Numbered from the stretch's first letter, positions 36,418-49,464 are shown. The stretch is 54,840 nt of DNA from Chromera velia (GCA_018398765.1 JAHBMJ010000332.1:174418-229257); one strand, 5' to 3'. Numbers and translations: made by a program. Notes: generated by a model from the sequence alone, not told the origin.

Positions 36418-37206
36418 TTACTGCATATCCCAGTCAATCTCATTGACAACGGTGATGGAGTTGAAGACTGTGTGGGTAGTGCTCGACACGTCAGTGACCC
36501 GCACGTACTTGATCGCGTTGATCATCGTTAGGTAGGTAGTCAGGTTCACGGTCAAGCCCTCCAGGGGGCACGGGTCCGTGAGGTGGGTGCCGTTAGTCAA
36601 TGTGCGGTTGGAAACCGTGCCGAGGCATTCAAAGAAAATCCAGGTATCGGTTCGCTTCTACAGAACGCATGACTTATTGCATACATGGCATGTAGGCAGA
36701 GGTGTGAGGTCGTAGAACTTCTCCCGGCCATTGCCGAAGGGGGAGATGGCGAGGTTCTCAAGGGCGGTGTCAATCATACCAGTCACGGCGTCGAGATCGA
36801 TCATCAAGTGAATCCTAGGCTCGTTGAGATTCGATGGTACGATGTGGTTTAGAGTGGGGTCGCGGACGTAGGTGGTATCCGTGGCGGACTTGAACTCATT
36901 TGGGAGGAAACGGAGGGCCTTGATAAGATTGGTCTGCTTGATATCCTGAGCGGATGGGTGATGGACGTTCCACGCGAGCTCATAGCCTCGGTTTTTGATG
37001 ATACATCCCATAGCACACGAGTACTTATCGCCGTAAAAGGGTTGAGCAACGTTTGCTGGGTCCTGTCGATCGACAACCGGGTGGTAGGGGCTCTGCCTTG
37101 GAGGGGCGCAGGCGTATAAAACCTGTACCACTTGTGGTTATATGGCAGTAGTCGAGGAGTCACCAGTCCTTTGTGAGAAATTAATGGTAATCTTCAAGGT
37201 AGCCAT
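36418..37206 (-). pseudogene. Orphan single-exon frame with two internal stops
   Basis: From an ATG at 37206 one minus-strand frame runs 262 codons to TAA at 36418, interrupted by TAA at 37138-37140 and TAG at 36658-36660. Composition is fully protein-like on both sides of each stop, with no frameshift. The start reads MATLKITINF, there is a Cys pair motif CHVCNKSC before the TAG, and the end alternates Thr, Val and Ile as in a beta-rich fold. A TATA-like box lies about 140 bp upstream. I do not recognise the family. A structural protein of a mobile or viral element is possible, but that is only a guess from its position next to a retroelement. Confidence 0.5.
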
Positions 37207-37338
37207 GGTAGACTCTCAATGTAAGTTGGAGTGTAGGTCAGTTACGGTCAGATGATGATGAAAAGGAATGGACCTTCAGATGTAAGCAGAGTCGGGAGTT
37301 TTACAGTTTCTGGACGATGTCTATCGGGTGGAAGAACG

Positions 37339-37350
37339 GTGTTATATATT
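37339..37350 (-). promoter_or_regulatory. TATA-like box upstream of the orphan frame
   Basis: Read on the minus strand the sequence is aatatataac, about 140 bp before the ATG at 37206. No other promoter element was identified. Confidence 0.25.
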
Positions 37351-37483
37351 CTTAGGAGTTTGAGTGTAAACCAAGCTGATCCAAGCTATTTAGGAGTGTG
37401 AAGATCTGGTGGAAAGGTGTATAGAAGAATGAGATGAGAGTGCATGCATGTATCATTTATTATATTCATATATATTGTACGTC

Positions 37484-37511
37484 CATCCATCCGTCCGTCC
37501 GTCCGTCCGTC
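37484..37511. repeat. (CCGT)n microsatellite
   Basis: Two CCAT units followed by about six CCGT/CGTC units. Confidence 0.9.
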
Positions 37512-37787
37512 AGGGAATCACACTGTACGTGAATAAATCGGTGAGCATTAATGTCAGCCCGTTGAGTGTCCGTTCATACATGCCGTGGCCCCCGAGCTAC
37601 GGTATCTGTAGCCCAAACCGAAAGGAAAAAAGTAAAGGTGAGCCCTGCCCCCTACACCAAATTTCGTATGCGCGCCACTTACGTACTTCCCCATATTTTG
37701 AGTCGTAAACGCCTTACGGGACCGCGCACTAAAAATTTTGTGCATGCATGATTAAAATGATTGAATTCGACCGCCTCTGAGGTCTGA

Positions 37788-38096
37788 ATTCAGATGCGCT
37801 ATCAGATGCGCTGTTCGACAGCTTTGTCAGACTTTGTAATGTGGGTGAGCAGATGAGGGAAATCTTCAACTTAATGATGGACGTGGACATGACAGTGACT
37901 GAGAGCTGGGTGAAAACACTACTCTTCAAACGCCGTTTCCGCGCGTCTCAATCTGTCTGTTGTGAGTTTTTTATTGTTTCCGGACTAAGCAGATCTGCCC
38001 TTTGGTCAGGTTCCCACCTGTCCTACTCTAAGGAACTAGTCCAAAGAAAGGTGAGTGGTCAATCTATTCCTGTCTTCGTATTCCTCCTGTTTATTT
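37788..38096 (+). other. Possible coding fragment
   Basis: An open plus-strand frame of about 100 codons with helical, charged composition (VGEQMREIFNLMMDVDMTVT and onward) but no clear ATG or acceptor. The opposite strand is also open. Too little support to call a gene. Confidence 0.2.
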
Positions 38097-38884
38097 GACT
38101 CCATAAATAAAAGGGAGACAGTCAGAGACAATCTGCTAGCAAGCGCATACGACTCTCTGCCGTGAGCAAGCTGCTGAACCCGGGCGCTTATGGCTTTCCT
38201 CTAGCTCTATTCACCCTGTTTGAGCCTGCCATGCAATATATATGATTTCCTGTCTGTACTGACTTTGGGCTGTGAATCCTTGTGTCTTTGAGTAAATGGG
38301 TGAATGAGTAGGCGTGTTGGGTTTCTGTGTCCGTCTATATGTCTGTCTTAAAGTATCCCCCAGTTGCTGTCCACGATACTCGTTTCGATGCACGGTGCTC
38401 CTGTAGACAAATTTTTTCGGTATTTATATGCATAGATGTCAGTCTGTGACGTGGTTTTGTCTTTATGTGCTCTGTCCCGGCTAGACTGTCTGGCTTTCTC
38501 TGTTCCATATTTTTCTGTGTCCCTTAGGCTATGTGTATATTGAAATTTGTCTCCTTTGAGTGACTGGGTGCACGTTGATTGAGTGCAGGAGTGTTGAGAC
38601 TCTGAAGAGAAGTGCAAAAGCGAAAGACTGACTGACTGACTGACTGACTAACTGACCCACTGATCGACTGGCAGCGACAGACAGTCACAGTGACTGACTA
38701 TTTGTCTGTCTTCTAGGTTTGTCTTGCTGTCTGTAAAAAAATTCCCGTCCCCTGGAATGAAAATATGGCCTGTTTGCCTGCCTGCCCACCTGCTCGCCTG
38801 CCTACCTATCTGTCTGCTTCTCCGTATGTTTATCTGTATGACATTGTATGTAGGTGTATGCGTATGTGTATGAGGCCAGGAGGC
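38097..38884. other. Intergenic DNA with (GACT)n run
   Basis: Contains GACT repeats at 38626-38655. No gene seen. Confidence 0.5.
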
Positions 38885-39569
<685 letters not shown>

Positions 39570-39599
<30 letters not shown>

Positions 39600-39725
39600 A
39601 TGTGTGTGTGTGTGTGTGTGTGTGTCTCCGTCCATGCGTGTGCGATCTATACCTGTGCAAGCTTGTCAGTCTGAGTAATGTGCGTGCCTATGTGTGCGTG
39701 CGATGTAGCGGTGAGAGTGTGAACG

Positions 39726-39767
<42 letters not shown>

Positions 39768-39776
39768 GTGTGAATA

Positions 39777-39810
<34 letters not shown>

Positions 39811-39857
39811 TATGTGTGTATATATATGTGTGTGTATGTGTGTATATATATGTGTGT

Positions 39858-39901
<44 letters not shown>

Positions 39902-39916
39902 GTGTGTGTGTGTACA
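39570..39916. repeat. Compound (CT)n/(TG)n/(TATG)n microsatellites
   Basis: CT then TG at 39570-39626, CT at 39726-39767 and TG/TATATG at 39776-39916. Confidence 0.95.
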
Positions 39917-40929
39917 TGCGCACGTTAGCAGACAGGTGGCAGACGAAAACTCATGATCAGGGAGAGATAGAGAGCAAGAGAGGGAAAGAGCTAGATGGAT
40001 GTACGGTTCTGCATAGGAGGAACAAATCGAGGCTGATGCACCCAGACTGAAGTAGAGAAATTGACAGTGTCTCAGACAGATAGCAAAATCGAGAGACAAA
40101 GGCTACGACAAAGGGTGAAAGATGATGAAAGAGTAACTATTGTGTAAGTGATGCAGACATATATGCAGACACTGTAATACACTGTCAAAGACTAGGTTAA
40201 ATACTGTTGGCTCACTCCTCCCCAGTCCTCGGACCGTCCTCCGTGTCTGAGGCTTTTTCGCAGATACCTTTAGTGTGTTTTCGTATCAAACCTAATCGAG
40301 TTATTAGTGTATTGAGAGATCACGTTAACTAGAAAACGAGTTAATCATTCTCTAGATCATCGTTTTTTCCTTTTTAAGAATGTTAGAAAAAATATGGCAA
40401 ATTAGTTTAAATAAATTTATAAACTCAGGTAAAGAATATGTATTATAGACAGTTTGCAGATCGATTTACTATAACTATGAGTGAGAATTTCAAACTAATT
40501 TTTAGTCATATTTAGGCCTTCATACGCGATAATGCGCGACCCCTGGTTTCTTCCTTTCACCGGGGCCACGGCATGCTCCGCAGGAGCATCAAAATTCATG
40601 ATGTGAAAAACTCATGGTGGAAGTGCGTTTCAAAGGCAGGCGACGTCTCTTATGTCTGTACGTACATATGCCGCATATGATATGCGTTATCTGCTATCTT
40701 TTATGAGAACAGGTGGAAGCCGTCTGCAATTTGCTGTGGTGAGGGTATGTTGTGTAATGTGCATTCTGGAGCGTCACTGTCAGTGGGGTCTTAGAACGCG
40801 TGGTGGAGAATGGTAAGCTAGCTTTAAATCGTCAGTTAATTGTGGAGACTGGCATTGTGCTCATGTCGTTGAATGGTGCTTATTTCGTGTGCAGACTCAT
40901 CTTTCTGGTGGTCGTATTGTCTCGTTGCA
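39917..40929. other. Intergenic DNA, no gene seen
   Basis: AT-rich in the middle (about 40260-40520). The frame opening at 40800 continues into the minisatellite and is not a gene. Confidence 0.45.
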
Positions 40930-42545
40930 GCTGCTCGTTTTCACTCACTCACTGGATCACCTACTCACTCACCATCTTTCTCACCGTGCAGCTTTTTATA
41001 ATTCCGCCGTCTATTACTCACTCGTGCAATCACTTACTCACCGTCTATCGCCGTCTATCATCGTCTATTACCGTCTATCAGTGTCTCTTTCCACTCTTTC
41101 CACTCAGTTCCCTCATTCCATTCACTGGCCGTCTCCATGCCCTCATTTCTCCATCTCCAGTTACTCACTCACTCCACTCACTCCACACATTCCTTTCTCC
41201 CCACTCACTCAACTCTCTCCATTTACTCCACCCAATCCATTCACTCCAACCCCTCTATTCACTTCACTCACTTCACTCACTCCATTCACTCCACTCACTT
41301 CACTCTCTCCACTCACTCCACTCCCTCCACTTGTTCCATTCCCCCCATTCACTCCACTCACTTCACTCACTCCACTCATTCCATTTACTCCACTCACTCC
41401 ATTCCCTCCACTCATTCCACTCACTCCCTAGACTCACTCCACCCACTCCATTCTTTTACTCACTCCACTCATTTCTTCATTCCACTCATTCCCTTCACTC
41501 ACTCATCCCAGTCTCTCCACTCACTCCACTCACTTCATTCACTCCACTCACTCCATTCACTTCACTCACTCCACTCACTCCACTCACTCCATTCACTTCA
41601 CTCACTCCTCTCACTCCACTCACTCCACTCACTCCATTCATTCCATTCTTTTACTCACTCCACTCACTCCATTCTTTTACTCACTCCACTCATTTCTTCA
41701 TTCCACTCATTCCCTTCACTCACTCATCCCAGTCTCTCCACTCACTCCACTCACTTCATTCACTCCACTCACTCCATTCACTTCACTCACTCCACTCATT
41801 CCACTCACTCCACTCACCCCACTCATTCCATTCACTCCAACCCCTCTATTCACTTCACTCACTTCACTCACTCCACTTACTCCATTCACTCCACTCACTT
41901 CACTCTCTCCACTCCCTCCACTTGTTCCATTCCCCCCATTCACTCCACTCACTCCACTCACTTCACTCACTCCACTCACTCCATTTACTCCACTCACTCC
42001 ATTCCCTCCACTCATTCCACTCACTCCACTCACTCCCTAGACTCACTCCACTCACTCCATTCTTTTACTCACTCCACTCATTTCTTCATTCCACTCATTC
42101 CCTTCACTCACTCATCCCAGTCTCTCCACTCACTCCACTCACTTCATTCACTCCACTCACTCCACTCACTCCACTCACCCCACTCACTCCACTCACTCCA
42201 CTCACTCCATTCACTTCACTCACTCCACTCACTCCTCTCACTCCACTCACTCCACTCACTCCACTCACTCCACTCATTCCACTCACTCCACTCATTCCAT
42301 TCTTTTACTCACTCCACTCATTCCTTCACTCCAGTCATTCCATTCACTCACTCACCCCATGCAGTCTCTCCACTCATTCCCCTCACTCCATTCACTTCAT
42401 TCACTCCACTCACTCCACTCACTCCATTCACTTCACTCACTCCACTCACTCCAGTCATTCTATTCACTCCACTCACTTCACTCGCTCCATTCTCCCCTCT
42501 CTCTCCATTCCCTTCACTCACTCCATCACTTCACTCACTCCTTGC
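40930..42545. repeat. 1.6-kb array of 9-bp units (ctcactcca) with higher-order structure
   Basis: The basic unit is ctcactcca with c/t and substitution variants. Larger blocks recur: a segment starting attcttttactcactccac and ending in tcatcccagtctctccac appears near 41450, 41682 and 42060. Because 9 is a multiple of three, several frames stay open for more than 450 codons on the plus strand and translate to HSLHSL, TPLTPL or STHSTH repeats. These are artefacts of the repeat. No ribosomal or other functional signal was seen. Confidence 0.95.
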
Positions 42546-42659
42546 TGTCGATCGATCGATGCATGCAAGAATACCCGATTAATTATAGTGGAAATGACGC
42601 ACGCGCAGTGACGCACGCACGTCGAGATCCGATTTCTGCCGCATATTTAAGCGTTACAT

Positions 42660-42768
42660 CGATCTCCCCCCCCAAAATTTGAAGAGCGCGATATGCGACT
42701 GCGTGCGTTCTCAGGGCCTCTCGGCTGAGCCCAGCAAAGCTGAACTGCCCCCCGAGGCGATGCACAAA
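42660..42768 (+). repeat. Dispersed ~100-bp repeat, copy 2
   Basis: Matches 18913-19013 in the same orientation. The right boundary is sharp after the gctgaactgccccccgaggc block; the left boundary lies in a C-run. Confidence 0.65.
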
Positions 42769-43259
42769 CTTTGCCACAAAGTTTCGACATATGTCCGACA
42801 TTCATTACTTGCGAAGTTCTAGAAGACAGACAGATGGACCTACAAAAGTGATAATTAGAGGTCTAGCGGCGATGAATATGGCCCCGGAAAGCGAAGCGGG
42901 GGGCACTTACCAAACAATCCCTTGCATGAGCCCACGCATGCATGCAGCTTTCATAAAAAAAAGGCCCCGGAAAGCTCTGCTCCAAATTGGCTCAGAAAAG
43001 CGTCAAAATAGGTCACGTGCGGCGGGGCTTGAAACCGATCGCAATCCACCCCCCCCCCGGCCCCTGCTTCTCTAAGTAAGTTCTCTCTTTCGCAAAAGAT
43101 GCGAAAAAGAAAAAAAAAGAAGAAGAGAAAGTCCCCCACCTTCCTCTTCCAAGAGAAGAAGAGAAAAAGCCTCTAGAGAAGGTGCAAAGAAGAGAAAAAA
43201 AGAAGAAGAGAAATAGAGAATCGTCGCTCCGTCTCCTTCTTGCCAGCCTGCTTTTTTAG
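42769..43259. other. Intergenic DNA, no gene seen
   Basis: Contains two copies of ccccggaaagc about 80 bp apart and a purine-rich tract from 43090 to 43220. No supported gene. Confidence 0.4.
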
Positions 43260-43261
43260 TT

Positions 43262-43655
43262 TTAGCACGTTCGTCTACTTTCTGTTTCCGCGTCTCCTTC
43301 TTGCTTGCTTGCTACTTTTCTTTGGGCACGCTCGTCTGCATTTCGTCTACCCGTCTCCTGCTTGTCTGCTTGCCTTTTTCCTTCTATCACGCCCGCCTAC
43401 GTTCTGTCTGCCCGTTTCTATGCTACGTGTTCGTTCTTTTCTTTTCAGCACGCTTGCCTCAGTTCCGTCAGCCTGCATTATGCCTGCCCGTCTCCTTTCC
43501 TCCAAGACACCGGGCCGCATTTTGTCTGACCGCTTCGTTCTTGCGCGCGTGCATCTTTCCTTCCAGCATGTCATCCTGCATTATGTATTTCCGTTTCTTT
43601 TTGGCCGGGCCGGGCTTACTTCTATATTTCCAGCACGCCCAGCTCAATTTTGTCC
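43262..43655. repeat. Degenerate ~61-bp tandem repeat, about seven units
   Basis: Units begin gcacg or a variant (gcacgctcgtctgcatttcg) at about 43265, 43326, 43387, 43448, 43506, 43566 and 43633. Spacings are 61, 61, 61, 58, 60 and 67. Units share a pattern of gcacg, then tctgcc-cgt, then a pyrimidine-rich end, but have diverged strongly. The long open frames here reflect the repeat's lack of purines rather than a gene. Confidence 0.7.
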
Positions 43656-43689
43656 ACAAAGAGACAGAAAGGGAAAGAAGAAAAAGACA

Positions 43690-43725
43690 GAACGGAAGGA
43701 GAGAAGAGAAACAGAAAAGATAGAC

Positions 43726-43817
<92 letters not shown>

Positions 43818-43925
43818 ACAGAGAGAGAGAGAGAGAGACAAACAGAAAGAGAGAGAGAGAAAAGAAGAGACAGAGAGACAGAAACACACACACACACACA
43901 TACACACACACACACACACAGAAAA

Positions 43926-43966
<41 letters not shown>

Positions 43967-44053
43967 TAGACATACATACACACACACATACACATACACA
44001 CACACACACACATACACACACACACACANNNNNNNNNNNNNNNNNNNNNNNNN

Positions 44054-44110
<57 letters not shown>

Positions 44111-44190
44111 CAGAGAAACACAGACAGAAAGATAGTGAGAGAGAACGATAGAGAGAGGGAGAGAGAGAGAGAGAGAGAACGGGGGAGAGA
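43690..44190. repeat. (GA)n/(CA)n compound microsatellite containing an assembly gap
   Basis: GA, CA, ACAG and CATA tracts. A block of exactly 25 N at 44029-44053 is a gap placeholder, so the true length of the tract is unknown. Confidence 0.95.
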
Positions 44191-45196
44191 GAGACCCCTT
44201 CTCTCTCTCTTTTCGTCCCACGTCTAATGGATCTTTGTCTGTGAAATCAAGAGCAATCAGATGATGGTCGTTGATCTTCAAACGGATGAACTTAACACAG
44301 TGAACGTATTTGAAAGATTGAGACATAATAAATGAAAGCATAGTGAGCGTTAAGGAGTCATTAGGAGTCATTTCTTGATTAAGTCTTAAAAGTTTGCATT
44401 GAGGTTTTTTTAATGATAACAAGTTATAAAAATTGTTGATAAATTTATTTATAGGTTTAGTGTAGGCCGATCTGTAAATTTCAGATCCATTATAAACTTT
44501 TTTTTGGCTTTTCATACAAAAAATATAAAGGATGGTTAAGAATATATAAGAAAATTAATTATGTTATGGATTTAAATTTTCTTAAACTTAGTTTTCATTC
44601 TACAGTATTTTTTAGAAAACACATGAAATCTTACATACGTCCGGGTTATCCCCCCCCTGACTGCATGTGAGTGCACTTTTCTGTATGGCTTCAATCCACT
44701 TTAAGCAGCAATGTAGCATATGTCAACTAGCGTCAACCATGCAGTTACAATTTTTTCCTAGAATTTTTTTTTGCTTTCCAGGGCCATTCGCAAGCTTGCT
44801 TACGTCAGATACTCCTGAAGGGAGTGGCTCCCCTATTGTTAATCTAAACAACTGCATGTCACTGCATGTCACAGACTGAATCCTCATGCAAAAAGGGGAG
44901 CTAGAGGCGCATGCTCTGACCCTTTCATTGCTTCCGTTGTTAACGTACCATTCAGTATCGTTTCTGGTGTGCGTCAGGTTACGTGGGAGTGGCATGGTCT
45001 TGTCAACGATCCTTGCAACTGATTGACATGATTCCGCGTTACGAGCGCCGGCGTTGACTCTGTCCATACTCTATACTGCTTTTGTATTCGCTGACTGGTC
45101 AGCTGAGCGAGAAACTCTAGTAGTTTGAGTCCCATGAAGGGATTTGGTGCTCTTTTGGAATGTTTTCGTGAAGTCTTAAACATTTTAATGTATTGT

Positions 45197-45203
<7 letters not shown>
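44191..45203. other. Intergenic DNA, no gene seen
   Basis: AT-rich in 44380-44640, otherwise mixed. Short open frames only. Confidence 0.45.
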
Positions 45204-45246
<43 letters not shown>

Positions 45247-45278
45247 TGTGTATGTGTGTGTGTGTATGTGTATGTGTA

Positions 45279-45360
<82 letters not shown>
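45204..45360. repeat. (CT)n(GT)n compound microsatellite
   Basis: About 25 bp of CT followed by about 130 bp of GT with TATG variants. Confidence 0.95.
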
Positions 45361-45379
45361 TGAGCCATCGCACAAAAAT

Positions 45380-45441
45380 GCATGAATGAATGAATAAATG
45401 AAGTTGGCTTTACTAGAGTAGAGCCGTGCTCCCAGCAGCCC
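45380..45441 (-). repeat. Dispersed repeat with (ATTC)n tail, copy 2
   Basis: A short GAAT/AAAT run followed by gttggctttactagagtag and gctcccagcagc, matching 742-817 in the same orientation with a few transitions. Confidence 0.6.
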
Positions 45442-46252
45442 ATGTTCATGCAAGAGATCGTCAATCACTCAACTCTAGAGATAAGGCTAAGTGCGAGATC
45501 CCCTGAAGTGCTCGCTTGGATAGCTCACGAGCAGCATGCGCATTGGAGGTGGCAGTAGAAGACTCGAACAGAAGAAGAAAAGGTCGCGTTCACACAGAAA
45601 CAGGCGTGCACAGTGAGTAACAAAGATCGCAAACGGCTCTGCATGCTTCATACGGATCGACTTGTAAAGCCAAAAGCAGCATCTTCCTCGCTTCTGTTTT
45701 AGCTGCATCCGATCCCTCAATTCCTTCTCTCTGAATTCTTTGCTTCACTTTCTTTCCCTCTACCACTTTGTTTAGTTTATTTCTTGCTTCTACCTAATTG
45801 GAGCATACTGAAAGCCGGTGCCAGAGATCATCAATTTTTCTTCCAGTTTGGGAATTCTAGGGAATTCCTCGGCGTGCTTTTGCTTTCCCCGTCCGTCTTG
45901 ATGCCTGCCATAGACACCCAGCCGCCATACACCTCATGATGGTCACTCCCGGGCTACATTCGCTGAACCAGCACACGACTGTCACACATCGTTGCCGGGC
46001 GACTTGCTCAAACCACGGCCACCCACTCACATAACGCATCTGCCGGACTAAACCCCAAGGTCAGTGGCGTACTCGCATGAGAGCAGCGTCCCGGGCACCG
46101 GGTACTAGTAAGCAAATTCTGAAACATCAGGCCTTGAGTGACCATCTACACTCTCAAAAGCACGGGGAGGATTCCTCACAGAACCTAGAGGGGGAGGGGG
46201 GGGGAGGCATCGACTTGCCCCTGCTGTCTTCACATGTACGGGCTTTCTGCAG

Positions 46253-47580
46253 GCTCAGCCTCTCCAAGAGCAGCAACAGCGAACCTGCCTGGTGTGTGTT
46301 GATTAACGGACTGGAGGGACGGATCAAGGTAAGAAAATTCACCAGAAAGAGCATGAACTGTAACTCATCACTTCATAGTGGTGAGTTATTGCATTTTTAG
46401 AGATATCCTGATCTAAACTTCCGCCTGGGCGTGTGTCCCATGTGGTATCCCTCCCAAGTCCGAGTTGGGAATTCAGGAGTTGGGATTCAGGGAGGCCTGC
46501 TGGTGGTGCTATGTATGTCTGTGCGGGTGTGAGGAAGAAAGGAAGAGAGGGTTAGGGAGGGAACAGAAACGAGTGAATGGTGACCACGCGCATGAGCGAG
46601 AGAGGAGTGTCTCCCGGAAGGGCTGCCTGCTCATATGAGAAGAAGGAAGAGAGCGAGAGAGTGAAGGAGAAGAGTAAGAAGCGGGTGGGTGGATGGGTGG
46701 GTATTCTTTGACCCATATACTGCTCTTTTTTTCTGCGCCCACATATTTCATTTTGTGGCTAGTTCGCTTTTTTTCTGCATGTTTGCTCCTCGTCTAGCTC
46801 TTCTCTTCTGTGTGATCTCGGTGCTCTGTTTGTTCTCCCCTTTTCCCAATTCTCCGTATTGCTGTCTCTATATGAGCATTTTTATTTTCCCCCCCCTCAA
46901 TTCACCAGTCGTTTCAGTTCCTCTCTGTACCATGATCCTTTCGTCCACATCTTATCCCTGTCCCTTGGATGAGATTCAAGGCAGTCGTTCTCTTCTAATT
47001 CGTCATATGAATAGAAAATGGACGAGAGGAGAGTAGCTCGAAGAAACGAACAAAAAAAAGAAACGGAAAAAAGAAGTAAGCGAAGAAAAGAAAAGAAAGC
47101 AAAAGGAAAAGACACAGAAAGAAGAAGGTGCATCTCCAGCTACACTGTGTAAGGTTGTTATGCTAATTCTTCAGTCCACTCACGCAAGAATAGACTGTTC
47201 GACTGCTTTCCAACAGGGCATAAACGGCTGCCTTCTGCGGCTTTGGTGGGATGGATCGAATTCAAATGTGGATCTCTTTCTCTTGTTTCTTTCTTTCTTG
47301 CACGCAGGCCTCAACTCAACTCAAGAAGAGAGAGATCAGCCTGAGTGTCCGAGTCGGCGCCAAGGAGAAGGCCAGGCAGAATGGGGCTGACGACGTTAGC
47401 TTTGTATTGATCTGTCAATTGTGTTCATGGTTCTTATGCATGCTCAGGCTCAACGATGCAGATCCAGAAAGGGGCCGTGGCCTCAGGTAAAGTTGACAAA
47501 GCTGACGATTGTTTTTCTGACTGAAAGTTCCAGGAGTGCAGTCATCCTTGTGTTGTAGCTGCGCCGAGATGACTCGTTGA
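46253..47580 (+). CDS. Tentative 3' part of an unrecognised spliced gene
   Basis: Four exons can be joined in phase: 46253-46328 (acceptor ctttctgcag, donor gtaaga), 47308-47394 (acceptor tttcttgcacgcag, weak donor gttagc), 47462-47486 (donor gtaaag) and 47534-47580 (acceptor gaaagttccag) ending in TGA. Protein pieces include SEPAWCVLINGLEGRIK, LKKREISLSVRVGAKEKARQ and a Cys-rich end GVQSSLCCSCAEMTR. The first and second exons have good splice sites; the rest are less certain, and an alternative is that the second exon simply reads on to TAA at 47490. No family is recognised and upstream exons were not found. Confidence 0.35.
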
Positions 47581-49149
47581 CTCCCTGAGAAGTAATGTGG
47601 TAGAAAGCACACCTGTCGAACTTCCCTTCTGAGGGTTTGGAGCTCATTCGGTCGAAGCGGGATGTCGTTTTGGAGAGTGTTGTTCTATAGTTGGTTTATA
47701 CATACATATTCGGCATGATCATGTACAGGTCGTATACTATATATATACATATATAGGAGCCTGAAACTTGGCTGACAATTAAATTTTTAAATTTAAATGT
47801 ACAGATCGCATTGCTAGTCGCAGTGGGAGCACTTGAATCACTTGATCTAGGACTTAATAATATGCTAGATAATATAAAGGCTGTCATAAATTGAGTTTAT
47901 ATATATATAAGACTCAAATATTCAAAGTTTGTGTATACACCGTGAAACATCATGATCTCTGTCAACTTTTACAGTGCACTTAGAATGTCAATTCACATGT
48001 AAATGTACATTTATTTCACATTTATGCCAGGGAGGTCTGATGCGTCTAGGCGCTTTCCCTGGAAGCCGCACGTCGGACATTCGGCATTGGGGCGGGAGAC
48101 CAATCCTCCGGACATTAATCCTAATCCTAATCCTAACATCTACCAGTAGGTTTAAGTAGTAAGGTTTAATGTTAAGGTGATCGTCTCGATGTTAGGCCCG
48201 ACCAGGTCATTATATTATCATATACAAACTGCATCATAACCATGTAACAATAAAAAGATATATAACGTATAATAATTGAAGAAAAAGAAAAAAGATTATT
48301 ATATGTATAATATAATTGGACCCACATGAACTTAATTTATAAAAAACAATTGTTAGTTCAGTTTTCCGTGTCCCCCCTTCAGTGACCAGGGCGCCCCAGT
48401 CTAACGGCCCCGGTCTTCTACGGTTCTACCTTTGCTGCTATAGGCTATAGCTTTGCTGACACTTGCCCACATGATATGGGCCGCATGAGGGAGTCTGAGT
48501 CGGAACAGGATGTATATTAATATAAACGAAGAAAGCCCTCATTGACGGCTTGACAAGACATGGGTGACAGGGCAGACAGAATTGAAGATAAACGAAAACA
48601 GAGAGAGGCAGAGCTACCGGCAAGACGCCACAATGACTCGCAGCGTTATTGATCAAACATGCAAGCACAGGCGGAATATCGGACAGGCAGAATACGCCAA
48701 TAAACCCTCAAACGCAAGGGGAGAAAACGATTGAGCAATAAAGGCATGCACACAGTTCTCAAGACCCCTAAGGAAACAAACAGATGCATGTGACTGTCCC
48801 CTGAATTTCGCTCCGCACCCCGGAGGTTTAGATAAGGCCCGGTCCCCCCCCTCAAAAACCTGTCGGGTCGATCAGACGAACGATACCACCGCATCATGGC
48901 GGCACAAAAGACCCATGCATCGATCCATTAATTTCACTCTCTAAGTTCTCGATCCTCATTTCTATTCCTTGTCGAAGGATGGATGGATGTCCCTTGCAGA
49001 CGCTCTGAAAAAAGCCCGCCCAAAAGAAACCTCATGCGCACGCATGCATGAATACACAAAGCAAACACAAACATGTACCAACCACGGAAGAAAGAAGGGA
49101 AGGTAGAAAAAGAGAATCAAAACCGTGAGCCAAGCAAGAGAAAAGAAAG
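47581..49149. other. Intergenic DNA with a telomere-like run, no gene seen
   Basis: AT-rich from 47690 to 48340. Near 48115-48140 the motif CCTAAT repeats about four times (ttaatcctaatcctaatcct), resembling a degenerate telomeric repeat. Nothing else supported. Confidence 0.45.
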
Positions 49150-49152
49150 AGA

Positions 49153-49193
<41 letters not shown>

Positions 49194-49303
49194 ACAAAGA
49201 ACGAACGAACGAACGAACGAACGAACGAAAGAAAGAAAGAAAGAAAGAAAGAAAGAAAAGAAAGAAAGAAAGAAAAGAAAAGAAAGAAAGAAAGAAAAGA
49301 AAC
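49150..49303. repeat. (GA)n/(GAAC)n/(GAAA)n compound microsatellite
   Basis: Pure GA, then GAAC, then GAAA units. Closely similar in order to the tract at 9748-9901. Further CA and GA tracts lie at 49460-49508. Confidence 0.95.
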
Positions 49304-49464
49304 CAAACGCACGTTCATGTCGATGCACTCACACACACGAGCGGCAGTCAGATCACCTTTTCGCTCGTGCACAGGATTGAGGGGATCTAGAGAAGACAAC
49401 CAAAACACACACGCAGACACACACACATAAAAAAGAGACAAGAGAGGGAGAGAAAGAGTACACA

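Noticed and set aside
40800-42611. 603-codon open frame
   Set aside because: It is the translation of a 9-bp tandem repeat; other frames on the same strand are also long and open.
43240-44151. 303-codon plus-strand frame
   Set aside because: Combines a degenerate tandem repeat, a GA/CA microsatellite and an N gap.
48115-48140. Interstitial telomere
   Set aside because: Only about four CCTAAT units, too short and degenerate; recorded only as a resemblance.
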